From assembly GCA_964250615.1 (NCBI GenBank), contig CAXUGM010000013.1: 64,000 nt of DNA; one strand, written 5' to 3'. The translations under genes were made by a program, and so were the position numbers. This document shows positions 43,787-52,578 of the stretch, in pieces (the first letter of the stretch is position 1; each line of letters starts with the position of its first letter). Below the pieces are notes generated by a model, which was not told the DNA's origin, ran no database searches, and saw only the letters and a list, made by a program, of their open reading frames with translations. The stretch comes from Blautia sp900556555. Its GTDB lineage: Bacteria > Bacillota > Clostridia > Lachnospirales > Lachnospiraceae.

Positions 43787-45073
43787 ATGAGAAAGAAAAT
43801 CGTGAGCGTATTACTGGCAGGAACCATGGTAATGGGAATGTTAGCAGGATGTGGAAGTTCCAAGGGAAGTGAAGGTGAAGGAAGTGCAGCGAAAACAGAA
43901 GAAAGTGGGAAGAAAGATGGAGAGTATGATTTGACGCTGTATAGTATCAATACCACAGATCCTGATTTTGATGGCTGGCTCGAAAATGTAGAGGAGGCCA
44001 CAGGACTTAACATTAACGTAATTGCAGCACCTACAGACTCTGATACACGTCAGCAGAAGGTTACTACTATTTTATCTACAGGAGATGATGCTGTTGATAT
44101 TATTGAAATTAATGATGAAATGAGTGCTGCATTTAAAAATTCGGGATGGCTGGAAGGACTGAATGATACCGTTATGACAGAAGATGTCCGTGATGAGTTT
44201 GCTAAGGGCTATGTAGAAAATATGATTACAGACAAAGACGGAAATATTGTTGGTGTTCCCGGATATGCCGGTTACCTTGCCTTTTGGGTAAACCAGGAGA
44301 TTATGGATGAAGTCGGAATCACAGAAATTAATACAAAAGAAGATTTTATGAAATATATGGAAGCTGTTTCTGCTGATGGAAGATATGGATATGGCGGTTC
44401 CTGGGAAAAAACATATGTATTTAATGAGATTGCACAGTTTGTAAATATGTTTGGCGGAGATTATTTTGATTGGACTAAAGCTGAAAACAAAGAAGCTATC
44501 CAGTTTTTAAAAGATATGGTGGATAATAGCCAGACACCAATTGATCAGATTGCAGATAAATATGAGCAGATGAATCCAAAGGCTAATGACGGAAAATATG
44601 GAAGCTGGTTTATGTGGGGACTTGGAACCGATTATGAAAAAGCAGGTATGCTTGGAGCAGATAAGATTCATATGGCTATGGTTCCGGATTTCAGTGGAAA
44701 CGGAGAGAGAGCTATTTTTACGGATTCTTGGAGTTATGTGCTGAATACTGCTTCTAAGAATAAAGAAGCAGCAATTAAGTTCCTTCAGTACATGGCAGAT
44801 GAAGGCGGAATGGCAGCGTCATACGAAGCATTTGATAGATACCCTGCAAGAGCAGATGTGGCCGAAAAAGTAGTTCCGGATACAGACCCTGCAAAAGAAA
44901 TGTATTCCCGTTATGCTTCTGAATGTAATGTTTCAGGACGTCCAATGCTTCCTCAGACTATGGAATTTATCACAGATATGGGTACTATCTTCCAGTCCTG
45001 CATGAAAGACGAAATTTCTGTAGATGAGTTTTGCGAGAAAGCACAGGAATTAGTAGAAAAATACAGTAAGTAA
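43787..45073 (+). CDS. Sugar-binding lipoprotein of the GH172 ABC operon
   Basis: 428 residues; family 1 extracellular solute-binding protein. The N-terminus KKIVSVLLAGTMVMGMLAGC is a lipoprotein signal (lipobox LAGC, Cys about 24), followed by a low-complexity Ser/Gly/Glu linker. The mature domain has the alternating alpha/beta pattern of oligosaccharide binders (TEINTKEDFMKYMEAVS, WSYVLNTASKNKEAAIKFLQ). AGGAGG precedes the ATG. First gene of an operon with two permeases, a GH172 enzyme and a second binding protein. A hairpin after the stop may stabilise this mRNA and make it the most abundant product. Confidence 0.93.
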   Translation: MRKKIVSVLLAGTMVMGMLAGCGSSKGSEGEGSAAKTEESGKKDGEYDLTLYSINTTDPDFDGWLENVEEATGLNINVIAAPTDSDTRQQKVTTILSTGDDAVDIIEINDEMSAAFKNSGWLEGLNDTVMTEDVRDEFAKGYVENMITDKDGNIVGVPGYAGYLAFWVNQEIMDEVGITEINTKEDFMKYMEAVSADGRYGYGGSWEKTYVFNEIAQFVNMFGGDYFDWTKAENKEAIQFLKDMVDNSQTPIDQIADKYEQMNPKANDGKYGSWFMWGLGTDYEKAGMLGADKIHMAMVPDFSGNGERAIFTDSWSYVLNTASKNKEAAIKFLQYMADEGGMAASYEAFDRYPARADVAEKVVPDTDPAKEMYSRYASECNVSGRPMLPQTMEFITDMGTIFQSCMKDEISVDEFCEKAQELVEKYSK

Positions 45074-45100
45074 AGAATGTAACAGATTAGCAAGGAGAAC

Positions 45101-45128
45101 ACACCGCAGGAATTTAATCCTGCGGTGT
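45101..45128 (+). repeat. Intercistronic hairpin after the binding-protein gene
   Basis: ACACCGCAGGA (45101-45111) pairs perfectly with TCCTGCGGTGT (45118-45128), loop 6 nt. It lacks a proper T-run, so it is more likely a partial terminator or mRNA-stabilising element between the lipoprotein and permease genes. Confidence 0.75.
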
Positions 45129-45157
45129 ATTTCCTCAAATGATAGGAGGAGAAAAGA

Positions 45158-46036
45158 GTGACAATCAGTAAAAAATCAATGAAATGGATTCCTTGGATTT
45201 TGATTCTTCCAGTTGTACTTATCCGTGGTTTTACTACCTTATATCCCATTTTAGTTACTTTGAAAAATAGTTTATTTGACATAAAAGTTTTATCAGGAGT
45301 CAATGAATTTGTCGGTTTGGCGAATTATGTAAATGTGTTTAAAGATACAAAAGTACAGACATCTATATCTTTTACTGTAATTTTTGTAGTTGTTTCCATG
45401 ATATTTCATGTGATTCTTGGAGTGGCGCTAGCTTTAATTTTAAATATGAAGTTTAAAGGCAGAAGATTTTTACGGACAATTGTTTTAATTCCCTGGGCTA
45501 TGCCAGCGGTTGTTATTGGTATGGCAGCAAAGTGGGGATTTAATAATGATTATGGATTGGTAAATGATTTTATACGGCGTTTTGTAGAAGATTTTCAGTA
45601 TAATTGGTTAATTAATACCGGTTCTGCCAGAGCAGCGGTTATTGCTATGGATTTATGGAAGGATCTTCCGTTTTTTGCAATTTTGGTACTATCAGGGCTT
45701 CAGTTTATTTCTGGAGATATCTATGAAGCTGCGAAAGTTGATGGGGCAAACGGAGTTCAAAGCTTTTTTCGTATTACGTTACCTTTGATTATGAAAAATG
45801 TTATTACGTTATGTATTCCATTTACGCTTTGGAGACTGACCACATTTGATCTTGTATATGCTATGACGTCAGGAGGGCCTGGAGAGGATACCTCATTAAT
45901 TGCTTACAGGATTACTACAGAAGCATTTACAAATCTGAATGTGGGATATGCAGCTACACTGGCAGTTATGTTGTTCCTTGTAATGGCAGTCTTTAGTTTT
46001 ATTAATATTAAGTTTATCAACAAACTGGCAGATTAG
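45158..46036 (+). CDS. Sugar ABC transporter permease (MalF/UgpA type)
   Basis: 292 residues with six membrane helices; GTG start 45158 preceded by AGGAGGAG. The binding-protein-dependent transport motif YEAAKVDGANGVQSFFRITL (about 190-210) contacts the ATPase. The opening IPWILILPVVLIRGFTTLYP and the TSGGPGEDTSLIAYR loop are typical of oligosaccharide MalF-type subunits. It pairs with the MalG-type permease 13 bp downstream. No ATPase is encoded in this operon. Confidence 0.93.
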   Translation: MTISKKSMKWIPWILILPVVLIRGFTTLYPILVTLKNSLFDIKVLSGVNEFVGLANYVNVFKDTKVQTSISFTVIFVVVSMIFHVILGVALALILNMKFKGRRFLRTIVLIPWAMPAVVIGMAAKWGFNNDYGLVNDFIRRFVEDFQYNWLINTGSARAAVIAMDLWKDLPFFAILVLSGLQFISGDIYEAAKVDGANGVQSFFRITLPLIMKNVITLCIPFTLWRLTTFDLVYAMTSGGPGEDTSLIAYRITTEAFTNLNVGYAATLAVMLFLVMAVFSFINIKFINKLAD

Positions 46037-46049
46037 GAGGGAATGTGTC

Positions 46050-46904
46050 ATGAAGGATAGTAACAAATATAAAGTATATAGAGCCTTCACTGCAGTAGGC
46101 AGATGGGTATTATTTGCAGTGGTTGCCTTTTTGATCTTGTTCCCGGTACTGTGGATTTTTATATCGTCTATTACACCGCCGGGGGAATTGTTTAAAATGC
46201 CTATTGATTATATTCCAGATCATCCTACACTGGACAGCTACAAATTTTTGATAGAAAATGTAGGGCTTTTGGAAAAAATCGGAAATACAGTTTTAATTGT
46301 AGGGATTACCATTGTGGTAAGCACTGTTTTATGTGCCATGGCGGCATACGGATTTTCCAGATTTAATACAAAAGGCGTAAGTATTGCCTTTGCATTTATT
46401 ATTGCAACCATGCTGATTCCTGAAGTTGTAACAGCAAGACCACTGTATGAGTTTATGAGAGCAGTGGGATTGTATGATACATATCAGGGCTTGATTATTC
46501 TTTATATCAGTGCTGTTATTCCGTTTACAGTATTAATCTTAAAGAATTTTGCAGCAGAGATTCCAGTATCGTTGGAAGAAGCAGCAGCTATAGACGGAGC
46601 AAATTTTGTACAAAGATTGTTTAGGGTAGTGTTACCGTTAATGAAACCTGCCATTGCTACCGTTTGTATTATTAATTTTATCACTTGTTTGAACAACTTT
46701 TTTACCCCATTATATTATTCCAATGATATTCAGGTATTGTCTGTTGCAATTGTGCAGCTTCCGCTTAGGGATAATATGTATGGTGTGCCTTGGGATTTGG
46801 TCAGTGCTATGGGATGGATTATTTTGTTACCTATTATTATTTTTGTAGCAATCTTTGAGAAACAGATTATGGATGGTATAATGGCAGGAGGAGTAAAAGC
46901 CTGA
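46050..46904 (+). CDS. Sugar ABC transporter permease (MalG/UgpE type)
   Basis: 284 residues, six membrane helices. The cytoplasmic EAA loop reads LEEAAAIDGANFVQRLFRVV (about 171-191). AGGAGGG stands before the ATG. N-terminal LILFPVLWIFISSITPPGEL and C-terminal EKQIMDGIMAGGVKA are characteristic of the MalG subunit. Forms the membrane channel with the preceding permease and needs a shared ATPase such as the MsmK/UgpC-like one encoded at 58452. Confidence 0.93.
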   Translation: MKDSNKYKVYRAFTAVGRWVLFAVVAFLILFPVLWIFISSITPPGELFKMPIDYIPDHPTLDSYKFLIENVGLLEKIGNTVLIVGITIVVSTVLCAMAAYGFSRFNTKGVSIAFAFIIATMLIPEVVTARPLYEFMRAVGLYDTYQGLIILYISAVIPFTVLILKNFAAEIPVSLEEAAAIDGANFVQRLFRVVLPLMKPAIATVCIINFITCLNNFFTPLYYSNDIQVLSVAIVQLPLRDNMYGVPWDLVSAMGWIILLPIIIFVAIFEKQIMDGIMAGGVKA

Positions 46905-46940
46905 TTTTGCCTGAAATTTGAGAAATAGGAGGATAAACAG

Positions 46941-48053
46941 ATGTATTACGATTTCGGAGGAAGTTTAGGAAATTTACCATTGGCGAAGCATAGGAAAAGC
47001 CGTGCAATTAATGCAGAAAACCCAAAAGGAGAAAAAGGGAAAGGTGGTATGGCATCCAGTGATTTAGGACCTTCCAGAAAAGGAAGCCCATGCCTTAGGG
47101 ATATTTTAAGTGGTCAGACAGTGACACTTGCAGAGATAGATGGGCCAGGTACAATTAATCATATTTGGATTACCGTAGATTCAAAAACTACAGAGGCAGA
47201 TTGCTTTGTGTTAAGAGATTTGGTGTTACGTATGTATTGGGATGATGAAGAAGAGCCATCAGTAGAAAGCCCTCTGGGAGACTTTTTCTGCTGTGGATTC
47301 GGAAGAGAATGTAATGTGAACTCCATGCCAATTGCCGTGGTGCCAAGCAGAGGATTGAACTGCTATTTCCAGATGCCTTTTCGGAAAAAAGCAAAAATCA
47401 CTTTGGAAAACCAACATGCAAATCCGATTCCTGCATTTTTTTATCAGGTGGATTATTGCCTGCATGATGAAGAACTGCCAGAGGATATTGCTTATTTTCA
47501 TGCTCAGTGGAGAAGAGAAAAAATCACACAGTTACAAAGGGATTATGTGATTCTTGATGATGTAAAAGGAAAAGGTCATTATGTAGGGACATATATGGCA
47601 CTTACAACATTGGAACGTTACTGGTGGGGAGAAGGAGAGATTAAATTTTATATTGATGGAGATGTAGAGTATCCTACCATCTGTGGGACAGGAACAGAAG
47701 ATTATTTCGGTGGTTCCTGGAGTTTTGCAAAGCAGGTAAACGGTAAAACAGTGGAACAGAATTATTGCACCCCGTATTTGGGATATCCATATTATTCTTC
47801 ACATGATGAAATGATTCATAATTTGTATCACAATGATGACTGTATGCCAATGAGAGGTTTCTACCGCTGGCATATTCAGGATCCTATTTGTTTTGATGAA
47901 GACTTGAAGGTTACGATTCAGCAGATTGGTGTAGGATATAGGGGATTATTTGAGCGACAGGATGATGTGGCAAGCGTGGCATACTGGTATCAGGCAGAAC
48001 CTCATAATCGTTTTCCAGAACTGCCTGGCAAAGAAGAACGGTGGCCCAGATAG
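46941..48053 (+). CDS. GH172 (DUF2961) glycoside hydrolase
   Basis: 370 residues, no signal peptide, hence cytoplasmic. Family hallmarks are MASSDLGPSRKGSPCLRDI, IDGPGTINHIWITV, SPLGDFFCCGFG, NCYFQMPFRKKAKI and TICGTGTEDYFGGSWSF. GH172 enzymes act on alpha-D-fructofuranosides (difructose anhydride I type) or alpha-D-arabinofuranosides and form homotrimers or hexamers with jelly-roll folds. Which substrate applies here is unknown. Its place inside an ABC uptake operon indicates that it cleaves the imported oligosaccharide. AGGAGG precedes the ATG. Confidence 0.9.
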   Translation: MYYDFGGSLGNLPLAKHRKSRAINAENPKGEKGKGGMASSDLGPSRKGSPCLRDILSGQTVTLAEIDGPGTINHIWITVDSKTTEADCFVLRDLVLRMYWDDEEEPSVESPLGDFFCCGFGRECNVNSMPIAVVPSRGLNCYFQMPFRKKAKITLENQHANPIPAFFYQVDYCLHDEELPEDIAYFHAQWRREKITQLQRDYVILDDVKGKGHYVGTYMALTTLERYWWGEGEIKFYIDGDVEYPTICGTGTEDYFGGSWSFAKQVNGKTVEQNYCTPYLGYPYYSSHDEMIHNLYHNDDCMPMRGFYRWHIQDPICFDEDLKVTIQQIGVGYRGLFERQDDVASVAYWYQAEPHNRFPELPGKEERWPR

Positions 48054-48062
48054 GAGCAAAAT

Positions 48063-49301
48063 TTGAAAAAATATGTATTGGGTGTTTTGATTGGTTTTGT
48101 GTTGTTAATATCTGGATGTAAAGATGAGCAGAAAGAAATCAATATACAAGATATGCAGGAAGATGTGGTTTCCCAGAATGAAAAGATAACAATTATGCAT
48201 ATTGATGCAGAAGTTCCGGGATTTCAAGAGTTTATCAAACAGGCTGAGAAAGAACTGAATTTGGAGATACAGGTGATTTCTTACCCTGCAAATGCAGATG
48301 TCCGGCAAGCTAAGATATCTACGATTTTGGCAGCAGGAGAACCTTCTGTAGATATTTTTTCTGTAAATGACGAGATGGTCAGTGAGTTTAAGCACAAAGG
48401 ATATCTGGAACCCCTGAATGATACGGTCATGACAGAGGAACTGCTTTCTAAGTATCCCGGGAGTTATATACAGAATATAACCATGAAAGATGGTGAGATG
48501 TACTCCGTTCCGTACTTTATGGATATTATGGTGTTCTGGATAAACCGGGAAGTTACAGGAGACAGGGAAACCCAGACGAAGGAAGATTTTCTTTCGTTGC
48601 TAAAAAAGGATTGGGGAAATGATATCTATGGATATGGAAGTGCATGGGATAGTACTCATGTGTATAACGAACTTTCAGAGTTTATTCATCTTTTTGGAGG
48701 AGATTATTATAACTGGGAGGATAAAAATACAAGAGAAGCACTTACATTTCTCCATGATATGGCGGCAAACGGGCAGATTCCTATTTCGCAGATGACAGAC
48801 CAGTATGAACAAATGCTGCAGAAATTTCTGGATGGTAAGTATGCAAGTATTTTTATGTACAGTGGTGCCATGGATGTATTTGAACGTGCAGGCGTTTACA
48901 GGGAGGATAAAATCCAAGCAGTACCATTGCCACAATTTGAAAAGAATGTTACCAATATTGCTACGTGGCAGTATGTATTGAATCAAGCATCTGAGCATAA
49001 GTCAGGGGCAGTGAAATTTCTAAAATATGCTGCAAGTAGAGAGGGAAGTATTTCCTATGCAGAGTTTATGAACCGTCTGCCTGCTAGATTGGATATTATT
49101 CTTGAGGAAGAACTTGACGTTCCTGGATTTGAGGTGCTACAGGATTATGTAGAACATGTTGAACTGAAAGAACGTCCGTTTTCCCCCAATACGATGAAAG
49201 ATATTTCTGCTATAGGTACATTATTCCAGAAATATATCATGGATGAAATTTCACAGGATGAATTTTGCCGGAAGGCTCAGGCGATAGTAGATGGGTTTTA
49301 G
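48063..49301 (+). CDS. Second solute-binding lipoprotein of the GH172 operon
   Basis: 412 residues from TTG 48063, with AGGAG overlapping the GH172 stop region. Signal peptide VLGVLIGFVLLISGC (lipobox ISGC). It is clearly paralogous to the first binding protein of this operon: shared EPLNDTVMTEELL versus EGLNDTVMTEDV, FGGDYYNW versus FGGDYFDW, PISQMTDQYEQM versus PIDQIADKYEQM, and a similar C-terminus (MDEISQDEFCRKAQ versus MKDEISVDEFCEKAQ). Sequence divergence suggests altered ligand preference or a role in signalling to the YesM kinase. Confidence 0.9.
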   Translation: MKKYVLGVLIGFVLLISGCKDEQKEINIQDMQEDVVSQNEKITIMHIDAEVPGFQEFIKQAEKELNLEIQVISYPANADVRQAKISTILAAGEPSVDIFSVNDEMVSEFKHKGYLEPLNDTVMTEELLSKYPGSYIQNITMKDGEMYSVPYFMDIMVFWINREVTGDRETQTKEDFLSLLKKDWGNDIYGYGSAWDSTHVYNELSEFIHLFGGDYYNWEDKNTREALTFLHDMAANGQIPISQMTDQYEQMLQKFLDGKYASIFMYSGAMDVFERAGVYREDKIQAVPLPQFEKNVTNIATWQYVLNQASEHKSGAVKFLKYAASREGSISYAEFMNRLPARLDIILEEELDVPGFEVLQDYVEHVELKERPFSPNTMKDISAIGTLFQKYIMDEISQDEFCRKAQAIVDGF

Positions 49302-49344
49302 CGATACATTAAGCAAATAAAGTCTCAATGTACTAAAGAAAATA

Positions 49345-49417
49345 TTATACAAATGAAAAAAATTCTGTTATACTAAAGCGTGGTAAAAATCAGAGACATC
49401 TGTTTTATACCACGCTT
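49345..49417 (+). promoter_or_regulatory. glmS promoter and leader hairpin
   Basis: TTATAC (49345-49350), 18-bp spacer and TATACT (49369-49374) form a plausible promoter. Right at the transcript start AAGCGTGGTA (49376-49385) pairs with TACCACGCTT (49408-49417). Neither a T-run nor the conserved core of the glmS ribozyme is present. Confidence 0.5.
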
Positions 49418-49462
49418 ATGTTATGTTGACTATTATCAGGCAAAGACATCAGGAGGAATCGT

Positions 49463-51301
49463 ATGTGTGGAATTGTTGGATACGTAGGAACTGAAAACGC
49501 AGCACCTATCTTAATCGATGGCCTTTCGAAACTGGAGTACAGAGGTTATGACTCTGCCGGAATTGCAGTGTCCGGGGATGAGAGGAAAAACGGTGAGATA
49601 GAGATTATCAAAGCCAAGGGAAGACTCCAGGTTTTAAGAGAAATGACAGATAATGGAAGAACCGTAAGAGGAAATTGCGGGATTGGCCATACACGCTGGG
49701 CAACCCACGGAGAACCGTCTATTGTGAATGCTCATCCTCATTTCTCAAAAGACAGGAAAATCGCAGTAGTTCATAATGGAATTATCGAAAATTACAAAGA
49801 ATTAAAAGAACACCTTCAGAAAAAGGGATATACCTTTGTGTCTGAAACAGATACAGAAGTTGTAGCTCATCTGTTGGATTATTATTATAAAGGGGAACCA
49901 CTGGAAGCCATTTCCAAAGTGCTTGGAAGGGTGAGAGGTTCTTATGCCCTGGGAATTTTGTTTCAGGATGTACCGGGAACCTTGTATGCAGTAAGAAAAG
50001 ACAGCCCATTGATTATTGGTAAGTCTGAGCAGGGCAATTTTATAGCGTCAGATGTTCCTGCAATCCTCAAATATACAAAGACTGTATGCTATATTGAGGA
50101 TAGGGAAATTGCAGAGATTACGGCAGATCACATTGCTTTTTATGATATTGACCAGGAAGAACTGGAACGGGAATTTAAGACTGTAGAATGGGATGCCAAG
50201 GCAGCAGAGAAGGAAGGTTTTGAGCATTTTATGCTGAAAGAAATCTATGAGCAGCCAAAAGCAGTGGCAGATACCATTAGTCCCCGTATTCAGGATGGAA
50301 AGATTGTGATTGAGGAATTGGAAATGTCAGATGAGGAGATACAGAATATTTCACGTATCCAGATTGTGGCCTGCGGCTCAGCATATCATGTGGGTATGTG
50401 TGCGAAATATGTGCTGGAGCAGATGGCAAAAATTCCGGTGGATGTGGAATTGGCTTCGGAGTTCCGGTACCGGAATCCTCTTATGACAGAAAATACCCTG
50501 GTGATTGTAATCAGCCAGTCAGGAGAAACAGCTGATTCCCTGGCTGCCCTTAGAGAAGCACAGAAGCGGGAATTTAAGGTCTTGGGAATTGTGAATGTTG
50601 TGGGAAGTTCTATTGCAAGAGAGGCAGACAGCGTGCTCTATACCTGGGCCGGACCGGAGATATCTGTAGCAACTACAAAGGCATACAGCACCCAGCTGGC
50701 AGCAATTTATCTCATTGGGCTGTTATTTGGACAGGTTCGTGGTGTTCTGGGACAGGAAGAGTATCGGGAATATGTAGAAGAACTGGGAAGGCTTCCTGAG
50801 AAAATCCAGAAAATCCTGGATGAAAAGGAAAGGATTCAATGGCTGGCAAATAAATTTTCTCATACCAAGGATGTATTTTTTATTGGAAGAGGTTTAGATT
50901 ATGCCATTTCCCTGGAAGGCTCTCTGAAGTTAAAGGAAATTTCTTATATTCATTCAGAGGCCTATGCAGCAGGAGAATTGAAGCATGGCACGATTTCCCT
51001 TATTGAGGAGGGGGTTCTGGTGGTAGGTGTTGCCACCCAGCCGGATTTATTTGAAAAGGAAATCAGTAATCTGGTGGAAGTGCGAAGCAGAGGGGCATCG
51101 GTGTTGGGGCTGACTACTTATGGAAATTATGCTATGGAGGATATTGCAGACTTTACAGTGTATGTGCCAAGAACAAAGGATTATTTTGCCACTAGTCTGG
51201 CGGTAGTGCCGTTGCAGCTGCTGGCTTATTATATTTCGGTTGCAAAAGGTTTAGATGTGGATAAGCCAAGGAATCTGGCAAAAAGTGTAACCGTAGAATA
51301 A
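49463..51301 (+). CDS. glmS: Glutamine-fructose-6-phosphate aminotransferase
   Basis: 612 residues; makes glucosamine-6-phosphate from fructose-6-phosphate and glutamine, committing carbon to amino-sugar and cell-wall synthesis. The N-terminal glutaminase begins directly with the catalytic Cys (MCGIVGYVG) and has GHTRWATHGEPS and HNGIIENYKEL. Two SIS domains follow (VACGSAYHVGMCAKYVLEQM, VISQSGETADSLAALREAQ; FIGRGLDYAISLEGSLKLKE), ending DKPRNLAKSVTVE. Length and motifs are canonical. AGGAGG precedes the ATG. Confidence 0.97.
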   Translation: MCGIVGYVGTENAAPILIDGLSKLEYRGYDSAGIAVSGDERKNGEIEIIKAKGRLQVLREMTDNGRTVRGNCGIGHTRWATHGEPSIVNAHPHFSKDRKIAVVHNGIIENYKELKEHLQKKGYTFVSETDTEVVAHLLDYYYKGEPLEAISKVLGRVRGSYALGILFQDVPGTLYAVRKDSPLIIGKSEQGNFIASDVPAILKYTKTVCYIEDREIAEITADHIAFYDIDQEELEREFKTVEWDAKAAEKEGFEHFMLKEIYEQPKAVADTISPRIQDGKIVIEELEMSDEEIQNISRIQIVACGSAYHVGMCAKYVLEQMAKIPVDVELASEFRYRNPLMTENTLVIVISQSGETADSLAALREAQKREFKVLGIVNVVGSSIAREADSVLYTWAGPEISVATTKAYSTQLAAIYLIGLLFGQVRGVLGQEEYREYVEELGRLPEKIQKILDEKERIQWLANKFSHTKDVFFIGRGLDYAISLEGSLKLKEISYIHSEAYAAGELKHGTISLIEEGVLVVGVATQPDLFEKEISNLVEVRSRGASVLGLTTYGNYAMEDIADFTVYVPRTKDYFATSLAVVPLQLLAYYISVAKGLDVDKPRNLAKSVTVE

Positions 51302-51341
51302 AAAAACCATGGCAGGACAAAGCGTTCTGTCATGGTTTTTT
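51301..51341. terminator. Bidirectional terminator between glmS and DHHW gene
   Basis: AAAAAACCATG (51301-51311) pairs with CATGGTTTTTT (51331-51341), with an inner CAG/CTG. A-run on one side and T-run on the other serve both convergent genes. Confidence 0.88.
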
Positions 51342-51344
51342 TTC

Positions 51345-52559
51345 TTACTCAGATACCAGTACATCCCCCAGGGAATTATCCCCAAGGAAGGTGTTTACAT
51401 TATAGAGAAATAAAACATCCGTGATTTCATTGTCAGAAATCAGGCTTTCGATATCATCATAAAAATATCTTGGGTCAATCACAATGATATTTCTGTAATA
51501 AGGAACCAAAAATGGAATGAAGCAGTTGGCATAGGAATCTTTAAAAAGTAAGAGATTCTTTTTCCCTTCCATAGGCGTAGAAATATCGATTCTGGTGTGG
51601 TTTCCTCCAAAGAAAACCTCATATTTATCTTTCTTTTCTAAGGCAGCACTTTCATATACCGAAGCAGTCTTTTTTCCTTCATCAGTAAAATTCACCACAC
51701 AATCAGTATTGACGCCCTGGGGAACGTAGATTTCAATGGTATCCAGGGCTTTGTCATATCCGCTTTTGGATGCCAGTGTGCCCTGAAAACTGTGGGTCAC
51801 AGGGTAAATCTTGTATTCCTGCGTAGGTTTTTCAATGCCAAGAGCCGTGCTTAGAGCATCAAAAGCATATCGTGCACCGAGGGTAGTCCAGTGGTGGTCA
51901 GTTTTGTAATAGATGTCTTCTTCTTTATGTGATGACATAGTTTTTGTCAAATCTACAAAATTCAGAGACGTGCTCACAGCATTCATGACATACTTAATAT
52001 CTTTTTCCTGATCTCTCACAGGCGCATTTCTTGGAATGAGATGGTCATAGATGTAAGCTGCATTTGGAATCAAGGTCATCACGGTATTAATATCAGGATG
52101 GCTGGCAGAGAAATTGCTGATAGCATCCAGATTATTGTCCAGAGCTTTCTGATTCGGAGCAGTAGGAATTTCCATGAGATAATCTTTTTTTCCTATGTAG
52201 ACACCATTTGATTCTTTTTTTCCAAGTGCCAGGTCTTCCAAAACTTTTAAATTAATCCATTTATCCCGGATAAAAAACTGGTCCGTTACATAATCTTCCA
52301 TGTCTTTCATATATTTTCCGCTTGTTAGATTTGCCATAGAAAAAACAGGTTTTTGAGCTAACATCCGGTTTTCAGACTCAGAGTATTTCTTATCTTTGCT
52401 AAACAGATTGAAGGCAAAAGCAACAATAAGAAACACCAGGAAGATTCCGGCCATTTTAATATAAATTTTTGAACTTCTATGGTAGAACAATTTTTGCTTC
52501 CGGATTTGCCGTTCTTCCGGAGTCATTTTTCTTTTTCTTTGACGTCTTTGGTTTTCCAT
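51345..52559 (-). CDS. DHHW-family (AlgJ/AlgX-like) polysaccharide O-acetylation protein
   Basis: 404 residues. A basic cytoplasmic N-terminus, one membrane anchor (about 36-53: MAGIFLVFLIVAFAFNLF) and an extracytoplasmic SGNH-like domain. The name-giving motif is TDHHWTTLGARYAF (about residue 220), with a Ser-bearing LLFKDSYANCFIPFL later. Relatives carry the acetyl group from the MBOAT protein to the polysaccharide. Co-oriented and 19 bp behind the MBOAT gene, last in the O-acetylation operon. Confidence 0.88.
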   Translation of the reverse strand: MENQRRQRKRKMTPEERQIRKQKLFYHRSSKIYIKMAGIFLVFLIVAFAFNLFSKDKKYSESENRMLAQKPVFSMANLTSGKYMKDMEDYVTDQFFIRDKWINLKVLEDLALGKKESNGVYIGKKDYLMEIPTAPNQKALDNNLDAISNFSASHPDINTVMTLIPNAAYIYDHLIPRNAPVRDQEKDIKYVMNAVSTSLNFVDLTKTMSSHKEEDIYYKTDHHWTTLGARYAFDALSTALGIEKPTQEYKIYPVTHSFQGTLASKSGYDKALDTIEIYVPQGVNTDCVVNFTDEGKKTASVYESAALEKKDKYEVFFGGNHTRIDISTPMEGKKNLLLFKDSYANCFIPFLVPYYRNIIVIDPRYFYDDIESLISDNEITDVLFLYNVNTFLGDNSLGDVLVSE

Positions 52560-52578
52560 AAATTAAAACAGCCTCCTG

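Noticed and set aside
49302..49462. glmS ribozyme upstream of glmS
   Set aside because: AGCG occurs at the expected cleavage context, but the leader is too short and the conserved pseudoknotted core is absent.
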